A stretch of 64,000 bases of DNA from Coptis chinensis (taxonomy: Eukaryota; Streptophyta; Magnoliopsida; Ranunculales; Ranunculaceae). The notes under the pieces were generated by a model that did no database searches, was not told the DNA's origin, and was given only the letters and a program-made list of their open reading frames with translations. The translations under genes and the position numbers were made by a program. The stretch is from assembly GCA_015680905.1 (NCBI GenBank), contig CM027381.1, forward strand, positions 69,057,501 through 69,121,500, read 5' to 3'. This document shows positions 48,032 to 61,019 of this stretch, piece by piece (position 1 is the first letter of the stretch; each line of letters opens with the position of its first letter).

Positions 48032-51000
48032 ATGAAGGCGATCAACATCGATGCCATGACTCGTAAAGTCCACGTGGACAATCGAATTCCTCTTCATTTC
48101 TATTATCGAATTGCGGACAATCTTCTGAAACAGGTTCATAGATATTTTGGTTTTTAAGATTTGATAATGTTATTGTATGGATCGCGAGTTTATTTCTTAT
48201 GCTAAATTTGTGTTCAGGCTAACATTTACCGTGAGGAGAAGAATCTTGTAGATTTGTATATAATACTACTCAGATTTTCAAGGTAAAGAGATCGTGTCGG
48301 TGTTTTTATATGCTGCATGGGTTAATACATTATTTTCTTTCTCAGTTTGGTGTCTGAAACTATACCATGCCATCGAGATTACCAGGTTTTGCTTCCAAGA
48401 GAAAAAAAGAATTACAGGAAGGTGAGATAACTCTACGTTTTCAGAAAATTTTGTTTTTGTTAACCTTTAGTTTCAACACTCTTGTGCCTTGTAGAGACTT
48501 TTGGATGTCATAGATGAGTTGGAACCTCTGAAGCCAGTGGTTCAACGTCTTGTAGACGAAATGAACAAGGTTCACCTGGGAACTCAGCCTGATTTCATTG
48601 AAAGGAGTATTGTATACAATACAGCTGCTTATGCTCTGGAACCTTGCTATAATAAGAAACCCAGTCCCTCGAATGTCGATATTAAACTGGTATGTTTTCC
48701 ATCTACATATTTTAAGTCATGTGAAAGAGAAAACAAAAAATTGTTCTTGGGAAGTATCGCTTAAAAACAAAAATAAAATAGAGAAAAACAAGTTAATACT
48801 TGAAATCTACTTTATCCTAATTAATGTTTTCACTTCCTTCTGAACCCTACTTTACCCTAGTCAGATTTGTTTTACGCGCAATCGCCTTCTGTGCTGCTTC
48901 CTACCATGGAGTTACCTTGCTTTAATTGTTCCTTTTCAACATCTGATTATTCACTCATTTGTATTTAGCTGAATGCAGTTGGCAGAAGTTCATCTCAGAC
49001 TTCTTGGAAGCATGATAATGAGAGCACTCAAATGTTTTCATCAAATTCTATGCAAATTGAGAATCAGCTTCGCAAGCTGTACGTATATTGCAATCAATTT
49101 CTTCAGAAGATTCTAGCTGCAATGTCTATTTGATCTATTTACTATCTAGTATGTATATATGTATATGTGAAAATTTCAAGTCAGTCATTCCCAATATTTT
49201 GCATGACAACCTTTTCTTTATTGAGCTTGGCTCATCGACTCATCGGACTTTTCAAAATTTGGAAGTTTAAGATAAATGCCAATCACAAATACAATACATT
49301 TATAAGTTAAACACGACAGGCACATATTTATTACCTTTTTCTTTGGTTTCCAATACATGTCATTGATAGACTATTTACAGTTCTGTAGGACTACCTCGTC
49401 CAAAGGAGGAGACATTGTCCAGACACTCAATTTTGGGCCCAAATGGTCTCCGAGGTCAGTGGCTTGGACCTAGTACCGGAACGAAGGTAAATTTTTGCAG
49501 TTAATATCTCTCTTCAGTCTTCTCTATATGTTAACTTTTTTTGACATCGTATATATGTTGTCATTTAGGTGAATTATCCTAGCAATGCTGATCTAATTCA
49601 CCAGAATTCAGGGTTAGTATCTTTGAATTCTAGGACTATGCCTGATTTGAATTCGAATTTTGACTCTACCATTTGTTTCCAGTGTTTCATGTTTGCTCTC
49701 TGAGATATTCTAGCCGGTGTTCACTTATTTTGTTGTCTTGTTTTGTTAAATTTTCCACATTGTGGCTGCTTCTAACTAATTTGGGTTTGTGCTCTCTTTT
49801 CTAAATAGCTTGAATCAGGGTGAACAATATGGTGATGTTACAGAAACAGAAAGTGACCATGGTGGGGGAAAATATATTATGGAATCTGTTCTCTCCTTGG
49901 ACGATGGCCGATGGCAAAATCCACCTGAGCCATTTTCTAGCGAAGATTTCAGGGAAGATCTTTTACAAGTGAATAACATAAGGCAACCTTCTCCTCCCCC
50001 GGTTCTCGCACAAGTTCAGCAGGCTTTCCTTCCAGTATCTCCTTCAAAAGTTGCTGATCCAAGACCTGGACCAGCAAAGTTATCACAGGACGGCTATCAG
50101 AACTTACACATTGTAAGCTCCACCCAAACTATCTTCCTGTTTTAGGTCTCACAGAATATTTCCTATACTCCGATATGGTTTTGGAATTTAGATTTAAGGC
50201 TTCTGCCACGTGCTTGTTGAAATCCTTACTAACTTCAATGAGATAATGCTACAGCCTGTGAGAATGATGGAGGACTTCCTGAGGCTAGTACAGAAAAATA
50301 CAGCGAAGAATCTAGAAACATGTGGAGTTCTTGCGGGTTCACTGGTAAGCATCACTAGTTTTCTGAGCAGCTAATATGAGTTCTAAACCATTGTGTATTT
50401 AATATTGTACTTACTTCAAATTGCAGAGGAATAGGGAATTCCATATTACAACACTGTTAATTCCAAAGCAGGAGTCAACTTCAGATTCAGTAAGAACTTT
50501 CTTTCCCCTCTACTAAATCCCTTAAATTATTTTTTCAACTGCTTCTGTTTGCCTGAGTTCACAGTTCAAAACCTCAAATTGCTCTAGTCCTTTATTGGTG
50601 TCTAAATAGATAGCTATGTAAAACATAGGTCTGTCATTGGGGGATCTCAATCTGGACTCGTGTATTTTCCAGGCCTGGCCCGGTGAATGAACACGTTGGT
50701 CCAAACCCAATCAGATCTGATTCCAACAACAAGCTAGTCAGAGTCAGTCCGAGATCCAATTTCACTAATCTGTTTTCTAAACTCAATTACAAATCGTTTA
50801 AAGCACCGGACCAGATTCCAATAAGGGTATCCAAAATTATAAAACACATTCCATGTATAAAAAGCCAAAACTTCCAAAGCCAGTACATATTATATTCGAG
50901 CTGCAGCCCGAACTAGTACAATAACACATCTGACCACATTGTTTTAGATCATATCCTTATTAGACTGCAGAGCTAAAGGTCCTCATTTTAAATTATTGGA

Positions 51001-54000
51001 CCAGATTCATTCGGGCATCATATCTGGCCCTAGTACAAAGTGGAGTTAGCAAATTATAAAATGAACCAAATAAGTGCGACCAAACTGAAGGCACTTTGCG
51101 AAAAACGGAAGATGCTAAAAGGCAATGGTTTGTAACAAATTTCTCTACCAATCGAGAGAAAAAAAAAGGTCCAAGGAATACAAGTGCAGATTAGATATAC
51201 TTTTTTCTTGGCTCTTAATTTGGTTCTCCTAGTTTATCTTTTGCATAATTTGAATCTGAAATAACACCTTGGCAACTGTGCCTTTTATCCTACTTGTATA
51301 GTCTGCCTGTCGGCCAGAATCCGTTTTTGATGTGTTTGTCAATGACTTAATTTGCAGTGTCAAACAATGAACGAAGAAGAAATTTTTGAATATCAGGACA
51401 GACTTTCCCTTTTCCCCCTTGGGTGGATTCACGTAAGTATTGTAGATTTTGTCCAATTATTGTTCTATCAACGCCCCCCCCCCCAACACACACACACACA
51501 CACACACCTTTACAATTTCTGTTTGCATGCTGCTATCAACAATTGATGTCTCTGCTCTTTGAGGGTACAAATATTATGGTCTTATATGGCATGGATTAAG
51601 TATTACTGTACAGTTATGGTCAAGATGTATGCACTATTTGTATGGACTATGGACGATCATGTCTCAATCTTGTAACCCAGATGATCAAGTCTAAATTAAG
51701 CATTTATAAAAGGTTGATAATCAGATTTGATTGTGTTGCTTGTATGGTATAAGCATTTATGTTCCTCCCATCCCCGTTAGCACCCTCAGAAAAATATCGA
51801 ATAAGCTATAAAAAACATGCATAATTGATGTTTAGAGTTGGACACAAATTTGAGGAGGATTCCATGCCTTCGACAGCAGATTTATCTTATATCTTAATTT
51901 CATAGATGAGTTGATAAAGTCTCTGTTTTCTTCCTCAGACGCACCCTTCACAGACTTGCTTCATGTCATCAGTTGATCTTCACACTCATTACTCATATCA
52001 GGTATTAGTTTCTAAACCATCATTTTTGTGTTTATAAGCTTATCAAATCTGAGTATCATCGAAGTTCATATCATAATCTTATTCATGCACAGACAAAGTT
52101 CCGTTATATTTACACTGGATATAGATACTGGCAAAGTATTTAATCTGTACAATGGCTTAGCTCTTCTTTGCCTCTATTTGAATAGATTTTTCGTGTTGAA
52201 ATTAATTACATTATTTTTTTCCTCTTCCTGGGGCAAAATATGACCTGTAATAAAACTTTGGGTTTTAATTCTCTATTGTAACATTGGGAGATTTAATCTC
52301 TCTTACTTCTTTACGCTACTTAACTTTGGGTTAGTTTTCATTGAGTTGTTTTTGGAGGTAGTTTTTTTTTTGGTAAAGGTTTTTGGAGGTAGTTGCAAGA
52401 TAGACATTAGGATCTTGTATTTATTAAAGAAAGTGTTTAGAATACTGAATACAGACATCTGACAGTTCAGCATTTTGCACTACATCATAAAGGCCGTTTA
52501 TTTTTAAGCAAATGTATTGCAGACTCACCATAGCTTCCATAGTTCATCTTATCTACACACAACTGATCTGAAGTGATTCCAGTTAAGGTGCAAAAAGTGG
52601 GTATATTATGTGAATCTTGACAGGCGGTATAGAAACATTTTAAGTTGGAAATGTAGAAAATCTCTGTCGGAGTTATGTCTTATGTTTTAACTGATGTAAA
52701 TCCTATAAAGATGTGTGAGAGAAGGCCAAAACCTATGCAGCACTCTCTTTTCTCTCCAAACTTTCTTCTTCATTAGCGATAATATAACTTTACTGTCACG
52801 TTAACCAAAATTTTGGAAACTTTAGAATATCTCGAGAAATCTACAGTCTTTTGAGTTTTGACACGTGCTATTGAGAACTGGATCTTTGAGGACTTGGTCA
52901 ATAAATGTGAGCTTTTAGATATGTAGAGCTTTTCTCGTGGGTCTAGAATTTTCTTTTCTAAAGTTCCTTCTACAGTTGCCTTTTTGTTTCACAAGGTGCA
53001 TTTGAGCAACTTTTCATAATACCCTTGAGGAAAAAGTGAAAAACGTGTAGGAATCAGATGTTGTATCACTGCCTTGTCTGTTCTAGTGTTGGGGAGTCGA
53101 TAGATCATGCCTTTGTCCTGTTTATTGGCAAGTTTGATAAGATTTTGGGAATCTGGTTTGTATTGGGATTGGGTGGTGTGCTGGTGGATATCGTTACAGC
53201 ATTTACTCATTCACATTCAAGGACATTCTCTTCTAGGGGCCAAAATACTTGGAATATGGTACCGCTTGGGTTTGTGTGGGGCATTTAGTTGGATTCCAAC
53301 AGGCATCATTTTGAGAATAGAGCAGTGGACTTCCAGTAGGCTATCAAACCCATGAAGGGGCTTCTTTGTTGTTGAAGCAAAGTGCACTTCGATAGAAGAA
53401 GCAGCATTTTGATCGTACTGTAGCGAGATGGGGTGACAGTATGCATAGAGAATCTTGATTGTGTGGTTTGTGGATAGTATTTATGTATTTTAATTTCTCT
53501 CTTTTTTCTTGCACTTGTAGGTTCTATCGATCTTATCTTTTTGTTTCTGTGAAAGTTGACTTTACCAATGAAGAAAGATGTTTTGGGATTTTCTATATTT
53601 TCCAAGGTTATTTTTGCAATTCAATGGTAAAATACTAAAGAATAGCGTATATACTCCCTGTGTAGCATCGACACTCCAAATCAAAAAGAAAACCCATGTC
53701 GGATACATAACCCCGTATCCGTGTCAGATACGACACATGGACATATTGAAGGGTTATATACCTCAGTTTTGATACACGTACATAACTTAGTACTCCATAA
53801 CTTTTGATTTCTATGCTTTATTATTAATTTTGTTTTATTCCAATTGTCAAAATATAGTATTTAAAATCCACCAAATTAATGACTATGGACAATTACCTGC
53901 CATTGTAAGATTTTAGTTGGTCGTTCTATGGTTCTCCTTGTGTACTATTAAAAGTTTACGTGGATTCCTTGATTTGGAACTTGGTACCTATGAGTTGGTT

Positions 54001-56111
54001 GGGACTGGAATGATAGGTATCTGAAGTGTTCAGTTGGAATTTTGAATTCATAAGGGACGTCTATGGTAAACTTTAAACTTCATATGGGCACATGTAATGC
54101 AAATTGTTTGACATTGGAAGCTATTGAATATGCCTTTAGACTCTCTGTATTTTGGTGTGGTTTGTTGTGTGATTTCTTGTATAACGTAATTTTGTTGAAG
54201 AGTTATTTATTCATCTACTGTATCACGACTCACGAGCACAACCAGAAATTCATAGAAAAATGTAGTAGAGCTGTATGCAACATTTGGTGGGTGGAGGAAA
54301 TAAATCAGAAAGACATCAACACAAATAAAGATCTTGTTGATGTCTTCTATGCATGGGATTTGTGGGCAAGAGCAATATCAAGGGAGTGTAGTGGAGGTTG
54401 ATGCTTGATAAAGCATGCTATATCTAAAACGTGACAAATTAACGTATTTTTTCTTTCTCATATGATGAATTAAACTAGTAAATAACTAAAATAAAGGAAA
54501 TTGACTATTATTTAGTGATTTACCTCTCTGATGGCAACTCATGGTACAAATTCCCATATAAAAACGTTACTGAAAACACTTACAGTTTTTTCCTTTATTT
54601 TCTCATAGATTCCATGTTTTCCGGGCTTTCTGGCCTTACAATTTTGTTATTTTGTTTATTATTATTTTTTCGTTGTTAAGCATTTGATATTTTCTGATAA
54701 GATCGTTGTGTATGGTTGCTTCACCAGGTCATGTTACCGGAAGCAATAGCTATAGTTATGGCCCCAACGGATACATCCAGGTACTTCATTTCTCACCCAA
54801 AAAAACCCTGCTTAGTTCATAGCTATGATCTTGTGACAATTCTATATTAGGGGACACTTTCTGTGTGTTTAGTAATTCTCTACTCACAAATCAGAAATTA
54901 GATTGGTCCGAGGGAAATTTTCATTGTTTGTTTGGGTGTGATAATTTATAATGTGCATCTTTAATGGGGTTGTGAATGTCTACTCTGACAGTCCCTGGGG
55001 CAAGGCAGACCATGAATATTATTAATAAATCGGTCTTACATACATGATACATCCTCCCTGAGGCATATTCATCTGCACTGCTTTCTAGTCTATTATCCGT
55101 ACAAAATGTTCACAACATTTGCCAGTCAAAGTGCACGAGCTGCTACATAGCCAGCAGCTCAGGTCTACTTGTCCCTCTAGAATAAGTTTTGAAGGAATGA
55201 ACCCAAATGAACTTTGAGCTAGTTCATAAAACCCCAAAGGTCCTCAGAATCTCAAAGTACCACGTATATTCCTCTCTTCTGGTAATTGCTTCAACATGTC
55301 TGAGATTTTGAAGCCACAATTAATATCTTCAACTGCAAATCCTTGCATCTTGGTAAATGCACCTCTAAAGGTTTCAGCTCCTGATTGATCACTGAACCTC
55401 GGCCACCGCTGTCTAAATATGCTAGTCTAACATTTCCTTCATCCTATAATCAATTAAAATATCAAAAAAATTATGTTAGGTGGGACCTGATTTCCCAGAT
55501 TCTGGAGTCGAACTAACAAAAATGCCCATAACCTGTTTGACTTCTAAGGAACATTCCTTAACATAGATTTCTAATGCAATTCCAAAAAAAAAAACACTCT
55601 GACCCCGTGTAAGATTACTAATAAGATGGAGATTTTCACACCGGTTGGGGGCTGCTACCAGTTTACTTTTGTGAAGAACATCCGCTATTGTGGAACGTAC
55701 CAGCAAATAATTCGTGTAGTCATTAACACTTAGGTCAAGATGGCTAATACATTCAAAGCCATCTTCATGTAAAGTTAATTGCATCAGAATATAATTAAGT
55801 TGAAACAGAGGGACAGTTTGATAACCTACTAACTAAGCCCATTTCACTTGGTTAGTTTTCCATCACTTGAGCAAGAGCAGGCAATCGATATTATATGAAA
55901 CTGCTTAAGTCTTTTCTGTTCTTGCTATACTTGCAGTCCACGTGGTATATTTCATTTGTCCGATCCTGGGGGTGTCTCTTTAATTCGTAATTGTCAGCAG
56001 CGAGGATTTCATCCCCACGACGAGCCTGCCGATGGAAGTCCTATCTATGAGCATTGTACACATGTTTATATGAATCCTAGCTCGAAATTTGAGATCGCTG
56101 ATCTTCGTTGA
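48032..56111 (+). CDS. AMSH: AMSH-like deubiquitinating metalloprotease
   Basis: Zinc isopeptidase that removes Lys63- and Lys48-linked ubiquitin chains at endosomes together with ESCRT-III, needed for vacuolar sorting and autophagy in plants (family knowledge). Coding exons: 48032-48133, 48218-48282, 48346-48421, 48495-48689, 48969-49078, 49381-49486, 49569-49612, 49809-50112, 50255-50344, 50427-50489, 51358-51432, 51939-52001, 54728-54780, 55937-56111. All introns are GT-AG and joins keep frame: 1521 bases, 506 residues, near the 507 recalled for Arabidopsis AMSH1/AMSH3. The MIT-like N-terminus has [20 protein letters not shown]. Catalytic Glu355 lies in NLETCG; the JAMM motif is H410-x-H412 ... 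S420-x-x-D423 in [14 protein letters not shown]; the C-terminus ends KFEIADLR. All active-site residues are present. It could be the AMSH1 or AMSH3 orthologue; I cannot decide. A 2.7-kb intron (52002-54727) holds LINE scraps. Confidence 0.97.
51472..51508. repeat. poly-C / (AC)n microsatellite in AMSH intron
   Basis: A run of C followed by about a dozen CA units, 40 bases after the donor site of exon 11. Confidence 0.9.
53050..53420 (+). mobile_element. LINE 3' scrap in AMSH intron
   Basis: Frames shift among [16 protein letters not shown] (the zf-RVT end, normally CxxCxxxxESxDHLFLHC), [14 protein letters not shown] and an RxxFENR-like end ([10 protein letters not shown]). These are the typical last motifs of plant L1 ORF2. 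Dead, in sense orientation within the intron. Confidence 0.7.
55060..55790 (-). pseudogene. antisense gene fragment in AMSH intron, unrecognised
   Basis: Minus-strand frame of 102 codons (55476-55784) with [20 protein letters not shown] and [20 protein letters not shown]. After a gap that ends in a TTATAG acceptor-like site (about 55447) another open stretch follows: [20 protein letters not shown] and [17 protein letters not shown], then stops. The composition looks like true protein with an intron, so it is probably a displaced piece of a host gene. I could not name the family. It lies in the last intron of AMSH on the opposite strand. Confidence 0.4.
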
Positions 56112-57347
56112 GATTACATCTGTAAAGGTCTGAGCTTTGTAACAAATGTATAGTACATAAAATAGGAATAAATATAACAAGTTTTTATCTGAGTTTCTTG
56201 TCATTTAGGCAGGTGTGTTGATGTGGTCTTGGCTCTGCTCGCTCATTTGTTTTAAACTGTTGTGGACTTAAATATTTACTAGTATTACTAATTCTTGATG
56301 GTTACTAACTGATACTAAAATTTAAAACAGAATTAATTCAACATTTCAATTCTTACTGAATTTAAGTGACGAGTTTCAACACATTTAAACATTTTTTGTT
56401 TCTCTGTTTATATGGAATATGGGTAGAAATTTAGATATGGTTTGACTATTGGATTGATAATCTCACTGCCGTTTTGTCCAACAGAACAGAAGCAACAGTT
56501 GGAAACTATAAAAGTATAAATTACCTTTTAGAGTTATATTGCTCATCATCATCTGTATTTAGGAGGTGTTTGGTTTACATTAATCAAGACTTCTGGAAAA
56601 TGAGCAGAAGAGGGAACAAGAGAAAAGTAATCCTTCAGTTTAAAAAAGTGTTGCTTTCCTTGAATTTTATGCTCTTGAAAAATTGTGATAATCAATTTGG
56701 TTACCTCTCTTTGAGTCTCGATCTTCAGTCTGCGTATGAAAACTTTTTACATTCTCCCCGTTGAATGTCCTCCCCTCTTCAGAACCTTAATCAATAATTG
56801 TTGATTAATAACCTTTTTTAGCTAGATGACCAGCTACCAAATTGAATTTTCTCTAAAAACAAAGATGAAAGTACCAAAGTTTAATTTACTATGGTTAGTG
56901 CTATGATTCCATATGATTTTCATTAACTGATTGTAATTGTATCGCCAGAATTTGGTTAAACTATTGTAATTTAGCATTTGGGGCCAGAATGCGATTGGGA
57001 ATATCGTTCCCTCAAAGATATTAGATATTAGCCAAGGTTTCCAAAAAAAAAAAGATATTAGCAAAATTCTCATTAGTTTATTCATTGCACATGTTTAATA
57101 GGTCAATAAGAAAGTGTACTAAATTGTGTTGAACATAGCTACACATTTGTGTCATGACACAATTGCCACCATATATTTAGTTAGCAACTTAGCACCATCA
57201 CCAGCTACTGGTGTAGCTGCAAATAAATCTTATGTGGATTCTGATATCTCACACTAACAATGTGCTATTGGCTATTGATATGAAGTAATGGATAATCACT
57301 CATTTTCTTTTCGGTAATATCATGGATAATCACTCTAGTCTGGTAGA
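56112..57347 (+). other. AMSH 3' flank, no gene
   Basis: A consensus AATAAA lies at 56167-56172, about 56 bases after the stop codon, a likely poly(A) signal for AMSH. The rest is AT-rich; open frames here do not resemble proteins. Confidence 0.5.
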
Positions 57348-57355
57348 TGCATGAT

Positions 57356-58077
57356 CAGTGTAGTCAAGGCGCGCGCCTAGGCGCGCTTAAAGCGCAAGGC
57401 GCACTTTTAGTGTCTCGCCTTGACCAAGGCGCGAGAGGTAATATAAAGGCGCTTTTGTCAAAGCGAAGAGCTGGCAAGCCTTATCAAGTTTTACAGTTTT
57501 TTCGTTTTTTTTACAATTTTTGCTATACGTGACACATTTACACTCGATCCAATTGTTGTATGATATAAGAAATTGTACAAATTTAGTAAGTTTCATTGTG
57601 GAGTACACTTTAAACTTAATTTTGACTAGTTTATGTTAAGTTGTATGGATTGAGAGAAAACACAAAGATAGATTAAATTTTAAATGAAGTTTTACGGGAT
57701 TTTAAAATTGAATCACGTGTTCTATTTTATGAAAAACTCATTTGACTCAATTCTATCGGTTCATTATTTTAGTTTATTGAAGTTGAGCTAAATTGTATTG
57801 AGAGATACGAGTTTTATTTTGCTCTTTACATATTGCTTAAGATTTTTCTTTTAAATGGTGGTTTTATGTTTACAATCACATAAAATTAATTTTAAAGTTT
57901 GGCTAAGCAAATCAGTAATAATTCATGTCATATTTAATATTTATTTTATTTTTTATTTGATATATCTATTTTTTTATTACTACGCGCCTCACTTCGATCA
58001 GGCGCGCACCACGCCTCGCGCCTAAGACACAGGAAGGTGTTGTGCCTTAGTTGCGCTTTAACGCCTTTACTACACTG
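57356..58077. mobile_element. hAT-type non-autonomous element
   Basis: Perfect 8-bp flanking repeat TGCATGAT (57348-57355, 58078-58085). Ends CAGTGTAGTCAAGGCG and, reverse complemented, CAGTGTAGTAAAGGCG. GC-rich sub-terminal blocks of GGCGCGC/AAGGCGC words face each other around an AT-rich centre. 722 bp, no gene. Elements with CAGTG...AAGGCGC ends are common hAT relics in plants. Confidence 0.9.
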
Positions 58078-58085
58078 TGCATGAT

Positions 58086-59690
58086 GCATCGTAGTACTTC
58101 TTAAAGATTGGCATTTTATTTTAATGATTCTCTATGCCTAGGCATAATGACCGGTTAAACAGTCCTTGTTTTCAAATGAATCATATCCACCTGAAAATCT
58201 CAGGAGAAAAATCTTAGTATGTCACAAATCGGAACCAAATGTTCCCCAAATACGCCAATGCAATCAGGATAAGTGGGTAACGGTAAAAGAGTAAGAGTAC
58301 GATGTAATAGTTTTGTCTTCTTGCTGTTATTGTAGATAACAGTACAAAACTTCACGTGTTACTCTCTCAAGAATCTCCCAAACATATGGAAGTTGTTAAA
58401 GTTAAACCGTAGTCCAAAAATTCTAAAATGGCTAATGCCTGATGTGTATTTCCTTGTCTTATCTTTTGAGAGAATTAGAATGGTTCTTGAGATTTACACG
58501 AAAATTCGATCAATGTTTGTTTGACAAATGATAGAATTGTTGGATGAACTTGTTTTTCGTCTTGGAAACTTGGTATGTAAATGGTGAAATTTTTGTTCAC
58601 TGTTATCTTAAAGAGTAAAGACTAAATTAGATAAGGGCATAAGGCAGACATCTACACGTTTTTTTTTGTAAAGACTTTTACATGTGTTCGCAATAAGTAA
58701 AAAACCTGAGACAAATTTGTATGTCAGGGGTCAGGAGTCAGGAGTCAGAACTCAGAACTGGAAACTATGTATCTTCTTATTTAAATTTCCTGGGCCCTAA
58801 TTTATCTTTTTTATTATATGGATTTTATTATAACTCTCTTGAATAATAACACAATCCTTCCATATAATTGTCACTGTACTGCCAGCAGTCTATTGTTGGA
58901 AGTCAGAATGTCAGATAAGGCCATAATTAGAGTAGGTTTTCACGTTTAATAGTCTACAGACTACAGTGCAACTTGGCGAATACATCTTCTCCTCAGAAGT
59001 GTCAGCAAGATTCATGCCCTCCATTCACTAAATATGTTTCACGTGTCGGGAAGGTACAAATTAGTTTGAAACATTATTACACACTCTTATTACCGAAGAC
59101 ACAGGACACCAAAAACAATATTATTGATGACACAGGACACCAGTTATTTTGTATATTTTGGAAAAAAAAAAATAGCATGTCTTCAATACGCTAGATGTAT
59201 CATGTGCAGGATGTATAGGCCTTTAGATCAGTACTTTGTGATGCAATACACATATACCTTCTGTAGATGAATGGTCTACATTACATACGTCCTGCGCACC
59301 ATAGATTTAGCCAAAAAAAAATAGATTGAAAGTTGATCACAACCACTGGCGAGACAGTGATGGATCTAGGGGTGCCAGCCCCAAATTTTTGAAAAACCAA
59401 TTATTATATATATATATTAGAATTAGTTAAAATGTTGTAAAAAATTTCATAAATTTGAACTACTGCCCCTAAAAGAGTTGCCACCCCAAACTCATATTCC
59501 TAGTTTCGTACCAGCTGGTGGGCGAAATAACATTAATTAGCTGCATGCTTGACCTACACGCGGCTACGCCACAAGGCAGCAAGCCAATAAATGAATGAAA
59601 AAGCTTTCACTTTGGTAGCCCAGTCGAATAAAACCTTTTTGAAAACAAGTAATTGGGCCGAGAGCCTAATTTTCAAAATAAATTCTCTTA
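58086..59690. other. intergenic, mostly unrecognised
   Basis: 59340-59575 has CAGTGATGGATCTAGGGGTG at its left and GGCTACGCCACAAGG at its right, faintly like a decayed hAT relic of the CAGTGGCGGAxCTAGG kind. The open frame at 58973-59050 precedes a GT and might be an exon scrap, but nothing supports it. No other feature seen. Confidence 0.3.
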
Positions 59691-59694
59691 AGCC

Positions 59695-59930
59695 CAAAAT
59701 TACGGGCTGACGTTAGCATATGTAAATTTATATTTTCATATGAAAATTTAATTTTACATATGTAAATTGAATTTTGTATACGTAAATTTAAATTTGCATA
59801 TGTAAAAAAATTATGTTATTGTAAAATTTTCAATTTACATAAGTAAAAATACTATGAAAATTGTAAAGAAAACTATGTAAATTTAAATTTAAATCTAAAT
59901 TTACATATGACGACGTCAGCTCGGTTTGTC
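59695..59930. repeat. AT-rich palindromic block, possible MITE
   Basis: GCTGACGTTAGCATATGTAA at the left and, reverse complemented, GCTGACGTCGTCATATGTAA at the right enclose many ACATATGTAAATT palindromes. No target duplication found. Confidence 0.5.
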
Positions 59931-61019
59931 TTTGAGCCAAAATTATTAACAAAAATGTGTCATTAAGCCGAAATTATAAGTAAAAAATGATGATAACGTA
60001 TGAAGATGTCATGCCAGTTTTGGACTTATGGTGAAATTAAAATTGGAATGGACTTGTGGCAAATTTATTATTGGGATTTGTCCTTGGGCCGTAATCTCTG
60101 CTTTGAAAACCTGCTTTTGGCTAATTTTCAAACTAGAAGATACATTACAATGCATGCTCATAGGGCGAGCGAGGGCTGAAAACAAAATTGTGCTTTTGAG
60201 ATCAGTTGGTTGGTGGAGTGGTGCTGCTAATTTTTTGGTATTTTATATACATAATAAGTTTGTGGACAGGCAACTGTTTGCTGTCCACAAGATCTCAGCT
60301 GCTAATTGGTGGAGTGGCTGCCCGAAAAAACTGTGTTACTGCCCAAAAAAACTGATAAACTACCTGAAAATAGATTTGACAAATAGAAATGTGCTGTTTG
60401 TGGACAAGTTTGTCTACAAATTCGAACTCTTTTATATGTGGACTAAGCAATGGAAAACGATAGCGGATAGCCAATAATAATCAACTGTTTGGACGTACTT
60501 TGGACACTATGTGCTATCAGCCTATCAATCCTCAAGCCACCAGGTACTTGAACATTTTGATAGTCACATACCATGTGATTATCATTAATTCCATGCAAGT
60601 CCCATGTAAGCTGTCCCCTTTTTAACATTGATAAGAGTACAAATGCCAAAGGGGCACACTTACATTCAAATATCAAATCAGGGACGAGTACTTAGAGCTT
60701 AGGTAAGTTTTGCGTACAAGGAAGAAAACATGATAACATTGGACAACCAACAAATCACAAATCAGTTAAACTATTTTTAGAGAAACAATAACATGAGATA
60801 ACTCTCATGCGATTAGTTTAGAATTGATTTGGAAATGGTTCATCAACAAATTGCATGGTTCAGATGACCAATTTCGGGCCAAAATCACTCTAGAGGACAG
60901 GGTTTTTTAAGAAATCAATCACAAAATCAAATTCAACGTTTTAATAACTCACAGACCCAGTGTTTTAATTAAAATAACCCTCAAAGACAAAATTAGTTGG
61001 CCTGATCTTTTTTTTTTTT

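Noticed and set aside
54063-54401. 112-codon frame in the long AMSH intron
   Set aside because: No known motif, and its start and end do not fit splice sites of AMSH.
57347-57532. Plus-strand frame at the start of the hAT element
   Set aside because: It is a translation of the GGCGC repeat words; non-coding.
60028-60477. 149-codon plus-strand frame
   Set aside because: Trp/Cys/Lys-rich composition, internal near-repeats (WWSG, CPKKL) and no recognisable domain or splice context; probably chance.
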